Shown piece by piece: positions 7,205-13,817 of a DNA stretch of 13,849 bases. The stretch lies in NCBI GenBank assembly GCA_905214605.1, contig CAJMMY010000013.1, forward strand, positions 1 to 13,849. The letters are read 5' to 3'. Below the pieces are notes generated by a model. It did no database searches, was not told the origin of the DNA, and saw only the letters and a program-made list of their open reading frames with translations. The translations under genes were made by a program, and so were the position numbers. The DNA comes from an uncultured bacterium. Lineage in GTDB: Bacteria > Bacillota_A > Clostridia > Oscillospirales > Oscillospiraceae. Position 1 is the stretch's first letter, and each line of letters begins with the position of its first letter.

Positions 7205-7557
7205 GCCTGCACCCCCACAAATGCAAATCCGTCATTGCTCCACGGTGCCAACAATTTCTTACCGCAGCAGCGCAGCGCCTCTGCGCGTTTGCCGCCGTCG
7301 GTTGTTATGGAGAGCTTTCCTGCCTGAAACGACTTCACCTCCGGTGTCTGCACCTCCATCAGCATTGCCGCAGCCAGCATACCTGCCGCCTGCTGAAACA
7401 GCGGCTCTGTATCCTCCGGTGTCACGCCGGGGCGCAGCAGGGCGCGGCATTCCGCCATAGCCCCGCTGCACAGCTGTCGCAGCTGCTCCTGCTCCCGCTC
7501 CGGAAGATTTTCATCGAACCAGTCCAGCGCCCGGGTATAAATCTCCTGGATTTCCAT
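7201..7557 (-). CDS. Head-tail connector candidate 1 (adaptor position)
   Basis: A 118-residue, mostly helical protein (MEIQEIYTRALDWFDENL, then EREQEQLRQLCSGAMAECRALL) starting four bases after the capsid stop. In PBSX-like and HK97-like clusters the first gene after the capsid gene is usually a helical adaptor that forms a ring under the portal (gp6/gp15-like). Position, size and helical content support that role; the sequence itself is not recognised. The ribosome binding site is weak (GGCGG), so translation may be coupled to the capsid gene. The stop overlaps the next gene by ATGA. Confidence 0.6.
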   Translation of the reverse strand: MEIQEIYTRALDWFDENLPEREQEQLRQLCSGAMAECRALLRPGVTPEDTEPLFQQAAGMLAAAMLMEVQTPEVKSFQAGKLSITTDGGKRAEALRCCGKKLLAPWSNDGFAFVGVQA

Positions 7558-7561
7558 ATTC

Positions 7562-8599
7562 TCAGCCGCCTACGCGCAGCAGTTTTGATGCCTCGGTGTA
7601 CAGCTTGGCAAAGCCGGAAATACTGGTAATCGCCGCACGCTCCAACTGACGGTCAATCAGTCGGTCGTACTCCACTGCCACCTCAGATGCCTGAATCATT
7701 TCCAGTGCATAGCGCTTGTCCAGACCAATCAGCGTACCGGCAGGCAGCGCAGAGGTCTTGATGAGCTTTGCACCCAGCGGATTGGTCAGCTCGCCGGTGC
7801 CCTGGAAATTCAGACCGGTGAGGGGATTCTGGAATTCCGCGCACTGGAGCAGTGCCATCATAGCGTCAGGGCTAACCAGCAGCGTGTTCATGGTGTAGGG
7901 ATCAAACTGATTCCAGAATTTCAGCAGCGCTGCATAATCCAGTGTACCGGCATTGCCGCCGATGATACCGTCGCCCACGGTAAATGCAGTTGCCGCATTG
8001 TTGTTTCCGTCGCCATGCTCAATGACCTGAATGGCATCTTCCAGATGCATGCGCATAATCTGGGTGCCAATCTGACGGAGCATCACGGAGAACAAATCCA
8101 ATCGCTGAAAACGAATGGCTTCGTAAGATGCCACCAGCATACGGCCGCGCTTGTGCAGCTTGACCAGATTCTCCCGTGCCTTAACCTCGGTCTGGGGAAT
8201 ACTTGCGCCGGGCTCCACGCGTTTCAGAGTTTTCTCCTCCGCCGTGGGCACGGAGTAAATGGAGCGGTAGTCCATGCAGTCGATTTGAGTGGTTGCCGCA
8301 GTAATATCCGGCAGAATATTGCTCTCCTCCATACCCTGACGGACGCTGCGCGCCACATATTCCGGGAACAGCACGGAAGATTCCGTGGTGCGGAAGAATT
8401 TCTCCACGGGGTCGCTGCCTGCGCCCTTGACATGAATGTCAAAGCGTTTCAGCTGACGCTGATAAGCGTCCATGCCCTCCAGAGAAGTGCCCTTGTAGTT
8501 TTCGCTGGGGTCCAGAGATTCCAGCACCTGAGTAAAGCTTTTGCCCGGGGTGCCGTACATGCCCTTTTCCAGACGGATTTCGTGAAACTGATATGCCAT
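7562..8599 (-). CDS. Major capsid protein (XkdG/HK97-fold type)
   Basis: A 345-residue protein in the capsid-gene position. It begins MAYQFHEIRLEKGMYG, has a charged N-terminal arm, a stretch read as an HK97-like core (EYVARSVRQGMEESNILPDITAATT, then VKLHKRGRMLVASYEAIRFQRLD and MRMHLEDAIQVIEHGDG), and a C-terminal beta-rich part ending ISGFAKLYTEASKLLRVGG. AGGAGG lies eight bases before the ATG at 8599. The open frame runs on to 8818 inside the decoration gene, but the extra residues are arginine/glycine-rich shadow sequence without a ribosome binding site. It sits between the protease and the connector genes, as expected. The capsid family is inferred from position and general resemblance. 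Confidence 0.88.
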   Translation of the reverse strand: MAYQFHEIRLEKGMYGTPGKSFTQVLESLDPSENYKGTSLEGMDAYQRQLKRFDIHVKGAGSDPVEKFFRTTESSVLFPEYVARSVRQGMEESNILPDITAATTQIDCMDYRSIYSVPTAEEKTLKRVEPGASIPQTEVKARENLVKLHKRGRMLVASYEAIRFQRLDLFSVMLRQIGTQIMRMHLEDAIQVIEHGDGNNNAATAFTVGDGIIGGNAGTLDYAALLKFWNQFDPYTMNTLLVSPDAMMALLQCAEFQNPLTGLNFQGTGELTNPLGAKLIKTSALPAGTLIGLDKRYALEMIQASEVAVEYDRLIDRQLERAAITSISGFAKLYTEASKLLRVGG

Positions 8600-8616
8600 A
8601 CGATTTTTCCTCCTAA

Positions 8617-8964
8617 TTACATCATAAATGTTACGGTGCCTGCGCCGTTGTCCACAGCCAGTACCAGATAGCTGTTGCCGGTGTCTGCCGCGGTCACGCC
8701 GTCGGCAGCGGCTGCCAGCTTGCAGAAACCCACAGTGGGTGCCTTGCTGCCGCTGAATTTGCAAGTCACAACGCCCCGCAGCTGTACCGATGCAAAGCCG
8801 TCGCCGGTGTCCAGACAAATGCCTGCAAATGCGCCGTTTGCGCTTGCCGCCTTGACCTCACCGTTGCCGGACAAAACCACGCCGCAGCCTGCCGCAGCGG
8901 GGCTTGTGCCGTTTACCGTAAAGGTCATTACTTCTTTTCCAATGCCATCAAAACAAACTTTCAT
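8617..8964 (-). CDS. Small head protein, probable capsid decoration/cement protein
   Basis: A 115-residue, glycine- and alanine-rich protein with alternating beta-strand-like stretches (KEVMTFTVNG, VQLRGVVTCKF, SYLVLAVDNGAGTVTFMM) and no membrane segment. It lies directly between the protease/scaffold and the major capsid protein. In lambda-like and many Firmicute phages that slot encodes a decoration protein (gpD or DUF2190-like) that stabilises the expanded head. The role is inferred from position, size and composition; no signature motif is recognised. AAGGAGG six bases before the ATG gives a confident start, 11 bases after the previous stop. Confidence 0.65.
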   Translation of the reverse strand: MKVCFDGIGKEVMTFTVNGTSPAAAGCGVVLSGNGEVKAASANGAFAGICLDTGDGFASVQLRGVVTCKFSGSKAPTVGFCKLAAAADGVTAADTGNSYLVLAVDNGAGTVTFMM

Positions 8965-8975
8965 ATTCTTCCTCC

Positions 8976-9896
8976 TTAAATTCGGAATGCCTCTCCGTCA
9001 AATCGAATGGTCTCCTGCCGTCCCGGCAGCTGCGGTGCCACGGGAAATTTCTCAGCGGAAACCGCCTGATAATGCTTTTTCAGCTCCTGCAGCTGTTCCG
9101 CCTCCAAAGTCTCCACAGCCTTAGACAGCGTAGGATAAATCCCCTCATCGCAAATCAGACACAGCCGCAGCACTTCGGCTTTCAGTTCCGTCTGATACGT
9201 CCTGCCTAAAGCCGCCTGTTTCTCCAGCTGCTTCCATTCCGCCGTAAACCGGCTGCCCTCCGGACTCATCACAAAGCTTTTCAGGTCCTTAGCGCCGCCC
9301 AAACGTTTCGTCACGCCGGCCTCTTTCTGCGCCGGCACCGCCACAAAGCTCCATTCGTAGGCGTCAACCGCCCCCTCCAGAATTCCGTAGCACAGCTTAC
9401 CGCCGTATTCCTGCCCTTTCACATGGCCGCAGCTCCCCAGCTCCTCTCCGCAAACGGAGCATACCGTCCGGGAAACGCTGCAGCCCACGCTGGTTTCCTT
9501 TTTGATGCCGCCCTCAATTTCGGCAATCAGCTCTTCATTTCCCGGCAGCCGCAGCATATACGCGTAGCCTTTCAGATAGCTGTAATCTTCGCCGCCCATC
9601 GTTTTCCGATTGGGGTCGGTCATCACCTCCGTGCGGTAGATACGCGCTTTCTGATTGCCGGATTTCCAATCGTGGTCGCAAATGCCGGTTTTTCCCACAA
9701 ACAGCTCCCGCAATTCCTGCAAGGTCTGCAAAGAAAAGCTCTCTCCGTCCCGGTCCACTTCGTTGTCGCACAGAATCACAGAAAAGGTGTAAACCTCCTC
9801 CGCCGTCAGTGCCGTTTTGGCAAATCGATTGATTGCCTCCAGTTCCTGCCCGACCGCCTCGCCGATGCCTGCCGAGCCTTCTTTCAGAATTTTCAG
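8976..9896 (-). CDS. Prohead protease / scaffold protein (XkdF-like), apparent CTG start
   Basis: A 306-residue protein in the maturation-protease position between portal and capsid genes. The N-terminal half looks like a phage capsid protease: DNEVDRDGESF (44-54), a histidine in CDHDWKSGNQKARIYRTEV (H75), and TSVGCSVS (S136, S140) as candidate catalytic residues. An insert with C146-x2-C149-x6-C156-x-H158 looks like a zinc knuckle. From about residue 190 the protein is charged and helix-forming and could serve as internal scaffold. No ATG, GTG or TTG lies between the portal stop and the first core strand. A CTG overlapping the portal stop (CTGA) has AAGGAGAGG seven bases upstream, the best-supported start. 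The open frame extends to 10046 inside the portal gene without a ribosome binding site. Confidence 0.82.
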   Translation of the reverse strand: MKILKEGSAGIGEAVGQELEAINRFAKTALTAEEVYTFSVILCDNEVDRDGESFSLQTLQELRELFVGKTGICDHDWKSGNQKARIYRTEVMTDPNRKTMGGEDYSYLKGYAYMLRLPGNEELIAEIEGGIKKETSVGCSVSRTVCSVCGEELGSCGHVKGQEYGGKLCYGILEGAVDAYEWSFVAVPAQKEAGVTKRLGGAKDLKSFVMSPEGSRFTAEWKQLEKQAALGRTYQTELKAEVLRLCLICDEGIYPTLSKAVETLEAEQLQELKKHYQAVSAEKFPVAPQLPGRQETIRFDGEAFRI

Positions 9897-11044
9897 ATTC
9901 CGTCCTCTCCTTCCTGTTCCAGCTGTTTTGCCTGCGCCGTATACAACCGTGCCTTTGCCTCTTCCACATCGTCCTGCAGGTTGATGGGCTCCCACTGAAT
10001 TTCCGGCAGCACCGCATATCCGTGCATACGCAGCCAAAGTCCGCAAATCTGCTCCAATACCGGGGTCAGAACTCTGCGAATAGCCGTCAGCTCACTGGTC
10101 ATCATATCTGCCTGCTGTGTGCTCATGCGCTCGGTACTGGACCAGTTCATACCCAGCATAAACGGCGGAATTCCCGTCTTGGATATCAGCTGTTCCAAAA
10201 TCTGCCGCAGTGGCACCTCGCTGTCCGGAATGGGTCCGTCCGCACCGATGACCTTGATGTCCACATCACCCACAGCCACAAAATCCCGTACACTACCGTT
10301 TTTGGTTTCCTGCATTGCATTGGCCCATTCCGCTGCGATTTGCTCTGCCCGGTCCTGGGCAAATGCCTTGTCCAGCAGCTCTCCCTGAGGCTTGTATACC
10401 ACCGCATACCGCACATTACCGGCCCGCTCCCAGTTCAATCCGATGCAGTTGTAAATTTTCATCAGAATTTCCGCCAAAAACGGCATACCCCGCAGCATGG
10501 ACACGCCGTAGGGTGCGTCAGCCTCCGGGTGAAACGGTGTAAACAGCAGCAGATTCTGATACGGCAGCTCTTTCAACGTGCCGCCGTTTTCATACACGCA
10601 CAGCTTGAAGTCCAGCGGACTGTCTCCCTCGCGAATCTGCACATCGCACACGTTGCCGCACAGCACCGCCGCAATGTCCCGGTCTCCGGCGGTAACGATT
10701 TCGCCCACCGCCCGACCGCAGGTGAGCATAGAATCCAGATACTGGTCCACAAAGTTCTCCAGGCCACGCTGTCCCCGGCCCACGGGAACGGTGTTCACAA
10801 ACCGTTGCAGCTCCGCCTCGGCCCGGCCGCCCCCGCAGGTAACGGTGAACCCGCCGCACAATCGGATAATTTTGACCACAGCCGCGTCAATCACCGGAAT
10901 GGCCTCCCGCACCGCGCGATACACCCGCACGTCGCCGCCGCCCAGATTGGCATAGCCGTCCAGCGCGCCAAAGGGATGGGTTGTGTTCCCCCGCAGCTGT
11001 GCCGCCGCCGTATTTTTGCTCTTCGGTCGTTTGAGTAATCTCAA
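9893..11044 (-). CDS. Phage portal protein (PBSX/XkdE-like), TTG start
   Basis: A 383-residue portal, the dodecameric channel at the head vertex through which TerL pumps DNA. Support: position right after terL, and a C-terminal portal-like stretch (ISKTGIPPFMLGMNWSST, then a helix ending ADMMTSELTAIRRVLTPVLEQI). The frame is open back to an ATG at 11140 inside terL, but that start has no ribosome binding site. AAGGAGGG sits five bases before a TTG at 11044, which removes 32 unlikely residues and leaves 31 bases after the terL stop. The start choice is well supported. At 383 residues it is shorter than XkdE of PBSX (close to 500 from memory). The stop overlaps the next gene's CTG start. Confidence 0.9.
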   Translation of the reverse strand: MRLLKRPKSKNTAAAQLRGNTTHPFGALDGYANLGGGDVRVYRAVREAIPVIDAAVVKIIRLCGGFTVTCGGGRAEAELQRFVNTVPVGRGQRGLENFVDQYLDSMLTCGRAVGEIVTAGDRDIAAVLCGNVCDVQIREGDSPLDFKLCVYENGGTLKELPYQNLLLFTPFHPEADAPYGVSMLRGMPFLAEILMKIYNCIGLNWERAGNVRYAVVYKPQGELLDKAFAQDRAEQIAAEWANAMQETKNGSVRDFVAVGDVDIKVIGADGPIPDSEVPLRQILEQLISKTGIPPFMLGMNWSSTERMSTQQADMMTSELTAIRRVLTPVLEQICGLWLRMHGYAVLPEIQWEPINLQDDVEEAKARLYTAQAKQLEQEGEDGI

Positions 11045-11075
11045 GCAAACCCTCCTTTCTGAGAATGAGAATCCT

Positions 11076-12326
11076 TCATGTCCGCCGCTCCACCGCAAAG
11101 GAGGCAAATGCCAGCTCCGGTTTGGAAATGGAAACCGCAAAGTATCGAATATCGTCCATCGCGTGGTCGTATTCCTTTACCGGTGCGTCGTGCCCGTTCC
11201 GGCTGCTGTCCCACCGATACAGACCAAACTCCCGAATTGCGTCTCTGCACGGACTGCAAATCACGATTTTCCGCTGTTTCAGCAGGTCCGCCGTGATGCG
11301 AATTCCCCGCAGTACCTGATTGTCCGCTTTCTCCACCGGAAATCCCGCCTGCCGCAGCGCCTGAATGAAACTCGCCGCCGATGGGTCCACAATCACCCGA
11401 TTCACCGTTACGCCCGCCGCCAACTCCTTCAGCGCCTCCACATACTCCCAGTCCGTGCATTGCCGGCCCTCCCGCCGGGAGTCGAAATAATACTCCCGAA
11501 TTCGGTACCAAACGCCGTTCTGTTCTCCCCAAAGTCCAAAGGACGCCGGGTTTGTGGTGCCATAGTCGCAGCTGATGCGATATTGAGAAAACCCGCCCTC
11601 CGGCACCGGCTGCACATAACTTTCGGAAAAGAAGTCGTAAATCTGCCCCTCCGCAGCCACCCATTTTCCCAAAACAAACCGTTGATAGAACACTCCTGCG
11701 TACAGCCGTTCATATCGCTCCCGAATTTCCGGGCGCAATCCCGGGTTGTCCGCCATGGTGAAATGGAGATATACCGCCTGCCGTTCCTCCGCCTTTTGAA
11801 TCCACTCCCGGTAAAACCAGTGCTGCGGACTGTCCGGATTGCAGGAAAACCAGAACTTACTTCCGGTCACGGAACACCGCGCCAAAGCCTGCTCCACGAA
11901 ACTTCTGGGCATCAATACCACCTCGTCCAGCAGTACCCCCGCCAAGGTCATGCCCTGAATCAAGTCTGCCGACCCTTCGTCTCGTCCGCCGAATAGGTAA
12001 AACTGATTTTCCCGACCGCCGAAGGACACCTGCAGCCGATGCTCGCTGCTGCGATACCGGCACCGAAATCCGAATCCCCGGAGCACCGGCAGGATTTCCG
12101 GAATCACGTTCCGTTCCACACTGCCGATGGTCTTTCCGCAAAGGGCAAAATTTTCTCCGTCAAATCCGGCCATTGCCCAGCAGAAAAAGGAAATTCCCAT
12201 ACACAGCGTTTTTCCACTGCGCACAGCGCCGTCGCAAATGACGGCTTGTTTTCCCCGGTCCGGAGAATTGGGCAGCCACCAAGTCAGCGCCCGCCGCTGC
12301 TGTTTGGAAAACGTCCGAAATTTCAT
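11076..12326 (-). CDS. Phage terminase large subunit (TerL, XtmB-like)
   Basis: The 416-residue DNA-packaging motor: an N-terminal ATPase that pumps DNA through the portal and a C-terminal RNase H-like nuclease that cuts it. Walker A is GAVRSGKT (residues 33-40). Walker B is VLLDE (D134, E135). The coupling-motif region CNPDSPQHWF starts at residue 162. Nuclease acidic residues are D254 (SCDYGTTNPASF), D314 (VIVDPSAASF) and D391/D392 (YDHAMDDIRY). All expected catalytic positions are present, so the motor looks functional. The ATG has GGGGAGG four bases upstream and overlaps the TerS stop by ATGA, implying coupled translation. Length is normal for PBSX-type TerL. Confidence 0.96.
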   Translation of the reverse strand: MKFRTFSKQQRRALTWWLPNSPDRGKQAVICDGAVRSGKTLCMGISFFCWAMAGFDGENFALCGKTIGSVERNVIPEILPVLRGFGFRCRYRSSEHRLQVSFGGRENQFYLFGGRDEGSADLIQGMTLAGVLLDEVVLMPRSFVEQALARCSVTGSKFWFSCNPDSPQHWFYREWIQKAEERQAVYLHFTMADNPGLRPEIRERYERLYAGVFYQRFVLGKWVAAEGQIYDFFSESYVQPVPEGGFSQYRISCDYGTTNPASFGLWGEQNGVWYRIREYYFDSRREGRQCTDWEYVEALKELAAGVTVNRVIVDPSAASFIQALRQAGFPVEKADNQVLRGIRITADLLKQRKIVICSPCRDAIREFGLYRWDSSRNGHDAPVKEYDHAMDDIRYFAVSISKPELAFASFAVERRT

Positions 12327-12616
12327 ACGTCCTCCCCGGCTTGTGCCAGCGCTTGGAAGAAGGTTGCCGCGGTTTCTCCGTCACCGTCTCCCTCGGTCAG
12401 CTCTGCCAGCAGCCGAATCAGCTCCAGCTTGTCCACCAGTTTCACCTGACTTCCGCCCTTTTCCCCGATTTTCACATCGGTCACCAGCCGCAGGTCCATA
12501 CCGCTCAGGTCGCTCCCGCTGGGCAGAAATGCCAGCTGAACCGCGTCTGTAGGATTGGAGAATGCCAGCTTTGCAATGTTTGCGATTAACTTGTCTTTAT
12601 TGAGCTTTGCTCCCAT
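12323..12616 (-). CDS. Short terminase small subunit (TerS, XtmA-like C-terminal half)
   Basis: A 97-residue protein. TerS normally recognises phage DNA and delivers it to the large terminase. The segment IANIAKLAFSNPTDAVQLAF and later VKLVDKLELIRLLAEL resemble the later half of XtmA-type small terminases (typically AF-x-n-x-x-D and VKLYDKLKALELLGKH-like text). Here the protein begins right at that region. The ATG start is set by GGGAGGG six bases upstream. The open frame reaches 12712, but the extra 32 residues do not look like a helix-turn-helix and carry no better start. The usual N-terminal DNA-binding half is therefore missing. The stop overlaps the TerL start (ATGA). Position before terL supports the call; sequence resemblance was judged by eye. 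It could instead be an unrelated small protein in the TerS slot. Confidence 0.65.
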   Translation of the reverse strand: MGAKLNKDKLIANIAKLAFSNPTDAVQLAFLPSGSDLSGMDLRLVTDVKIGEKGGSQVKLVDKLELIRLLAELTEGDGDGETAATFFQALAQAGEDV

Positions 12617-12675
12617 GAAGTTCCCTCCCAACCGTACCTTCCCCACCGGGAATATTTGTACGTTCCGGCGCATCG

Positions 12676-12708
12676 AAACAAAAACGAGGGCGAAAATTTC
12701 TCCCTCGT
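12676..12708 (-). terminator. Third hairpin-plus-U-tract, about 60 bases before terS
   Basis: On the minus strand ACGAGGG pairs with CCCTCGT (7 bp). After a mismatch an inner GAAA/TTTC stem continues. The tail reads TTTTGTTT. The T-rich side again points toward terS. It is less GC-rich and has a mismatch, so it is weaker than the other two. Sitting this close to the first phage gene, it may act as a leader attenuator rather than a host-operon terminator. No convincing -35/-10 pair lies between it and terS. Confidence 0.6.
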
Positions 12709-12723
12709 ACACCCTAAAAATGC

Positions 12724-12765
12724 AAAAATCCCCCGACGGAGCGTTTCACCGCGCCCCGTCGAGGG
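12724..12765 (-). terminator. Second hairpin-plus-U-tract between host gene and phage cassette
   Basis: On the minus strand CCCTCGACGG pairs with CCGTCGGGGG (one G-T). The stem extends inward by GGCG/CGCT, giving about 14 bp around the loop CGGTGAAA. ATTTTTGCATTTTT follows. The orientation is for transcription towards terS. The 5' arm with its preceding bases (CTCCCTCG, 12760-12767) is also complementary to the 5' arm of the next hairpin, so alternative folding is possible. It may be a backup terminator of the host operon or part of a regulated leader of the phage operon. Confidence 0.75.
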
Positions 12766-12821
12766 AGTTGCCTTTCCATATCATTTTTTCATTCCATTGA
12801 TTCGATTGCCGCCCCAGCCGT

Positions 12822-12857
12822 AAAAAAATCTTCCGCAGAGTTTCCTCCGCGGAAGAT
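12822..12857 (-). terminator. Rho-independent terminator of the ABC permease operon
   Basis: On the minus strand the arms TCTTCCGCGGAG and CTCTGCGGAAGA pair over 12 bp (one G-T) around a GAAA tetraloop and are followed at once by seven T residues. It begins 15 bases after the permease stop codon. This is a near-ideal intrinsic terminator for the host operon, and it insulates the phage cassette from transporter transcription. Confidence 0.93.
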
Positions 12858-12859
12858 AG

Positions 12860-12874
12860 AACCGTTGAACGGTT
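12860..12874. repeat. Perfect 7-bp inverted repeat at the permease stop codon
   Basis: AACCGTT and AACGGTT flank a single base. The repeat overlaps the permease TAA stop and precedes the strong terminator by two bases. It may fold as a small hairpin, serve as a protein-binding palindrome, or be chance. No function is assigned. Confidence 0.5.
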
Positions 12875-13817
12875 ATTTGGACTTGATAAACGGTTTGCCG
12901 TTTGCGGCAGGCACATGAGACTTACCCACAAACAGAATCAGCACAATCACGGTCACCACGTAAGGAATCATGGAAATCAGCTGTGCAGACACCGTATTGG
13001 AGGAGCCCAGAACTACCTTCAGACCGGTGCAGAAACCGAACAGCAGGCAGCCCAGCATTGCGCCCTGAGGCTTGAACTTACCGAAAATCACCGATGCGAT
13101 TGCGATAAAGCCCTGACCCACGATGGAAATGGGGCGGAACTGGTTGGTAATTGCCATGGTCACGCAAGCGCCGCCCAAACCGGCCAGAAAACCGGACAGG
13201 CACACGCAGGTAAACCGCATCCGCAGCACGTTGATGCCCAAGGTCTCGCAAGCCTGAGGATGTTCACCGCAAGCGCGCATCCGCAGACCGAACCGGGTCT
13301 TGTAGAACACGAACCAAACCACAACCACCGCAATAAATACGATATAAGTGGTTGCGTAGTTGGTGAACACGTTCTTCATAAAGGTGCCGAACGTGGTGCT
13401 CGTATCAAACGCGTTGTTGAACAGCAGGGGAATTTTTGCGCTGGGGGGCAGAGGAATGGTATCGGTCGATTTGAACAACGTCTTGCCAATCATAATTGCC
13501 ACACCCGGTGCCAGCATATTGATTGCCGTGCCGGAAATCGTCTGGTCCGCACCCAGTTTCACCGTTGCCAGTGCATGGAGTGCGCCAAACAGTGCGCCGG
13601 CCAAACCACCGCACAAAAATCCAATCCAAGGATTGTTGGTATAGTATGCCACAACGCATCCGGTGAATGCGCCGGCCGTCATCATACCCTCAATGCCGAT
13701 GTTGATCACGCCGGAAACCTCCGAAAAACAGGAGCCCAGTGCGGCAAACAGCAGCGGCGGCATAAACAGGAGGGTCGCATAAATAATGACGCCGAGTTCA
13801 TTAACGAATCCATCCAT
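12873..13817 (-). CDS. ABC transporter permease, nucleoside/simple-sugar type (NupQ/YufQ-like)
   Basis: A 314-residue polytopic membrane protein of the BPD_transp_2 family (inner-membrane permeases of ribose/nucleoside-type ABC importers). Hydrophobic segments run through most of its length. Diagnostic stretches are the early SGVINIGIEGMM segment, the GADQTISGTAINMLAPG segment, and the cytoplasmic EAA-like loop (GEHPQACETLGINVLRMR) that contacts the ATPase. These match NupQ/YufQ-type permeases, which work with a second permease, an ABC ATPase and a BMP-family lipoprotein to import nucleosides; the substrate here is inferred from family. Start is ATG with AAGGAGGAG upstream, overlapping the previous stop by one base. 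It looks intact, ends in a lysine-rich tail (GKPFIKSK), and is followed by a strong terminator. It is host sequence flanking the phage cassette. Confidence 0.9.
   Translation of the reverse strand: MDGFVNELGVIIYATLLFMPPLLFAALGSCFSEVSGVINIGIEGMMTAGAFTGCVVAYYTNNPWIGFLCGGLAGALFGALHALATVKLGADQTISGTAINMLAPGVAIMIGKTLFKSTDTIPLPPSAKIPLLFNNAFDTSTTFGTFMKNVFTNYATTYIVFIAVVVVWFVFYKTRFGLRMRACGEHPQACETLGINVLRMRFTCVCLSGFLAGLGGACVTMAITNQFRPISIVGQGFIAIASVIFGKFKPQGAMLGCLLFGFCTGLKVVLGSSNTVSAQLISMIPYVVTVIVLILFVGKSHVPAANGKPFIKSK

Noticed and set aside
11..12616. Simple decaying prophage remnant
   Set aside because: No frameshifts, premature stops or truncated frames were seen in about 20 consecutive genes, and TerL keeps all catalytic residues. 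Recent deletion of modules from a prophage remains possible and is the main rival explanation.
11..12616. Capsid-forming phage satellite (cf-PICI-like)
   Set aside because: Such satellites carry their own head and packaging genes but rely on helper tails. This cassette encodes a full set of sheath, tube and baseplate genes.
12617..12675. Promoter for the phage cassette just upstream of terS
   Set aside because: The AT-rich ACAAATATT has no -35 element at the right distance. GATATG near 12780 is also too weak to call. The promoter was left unassigned.
12746..12931. Short minus-strand frame crossing the permease end and terminator
   Set aside because: It runs through the terminator hairpin in a different frame from the permease, has no ribosome binding site and no protein-like features.
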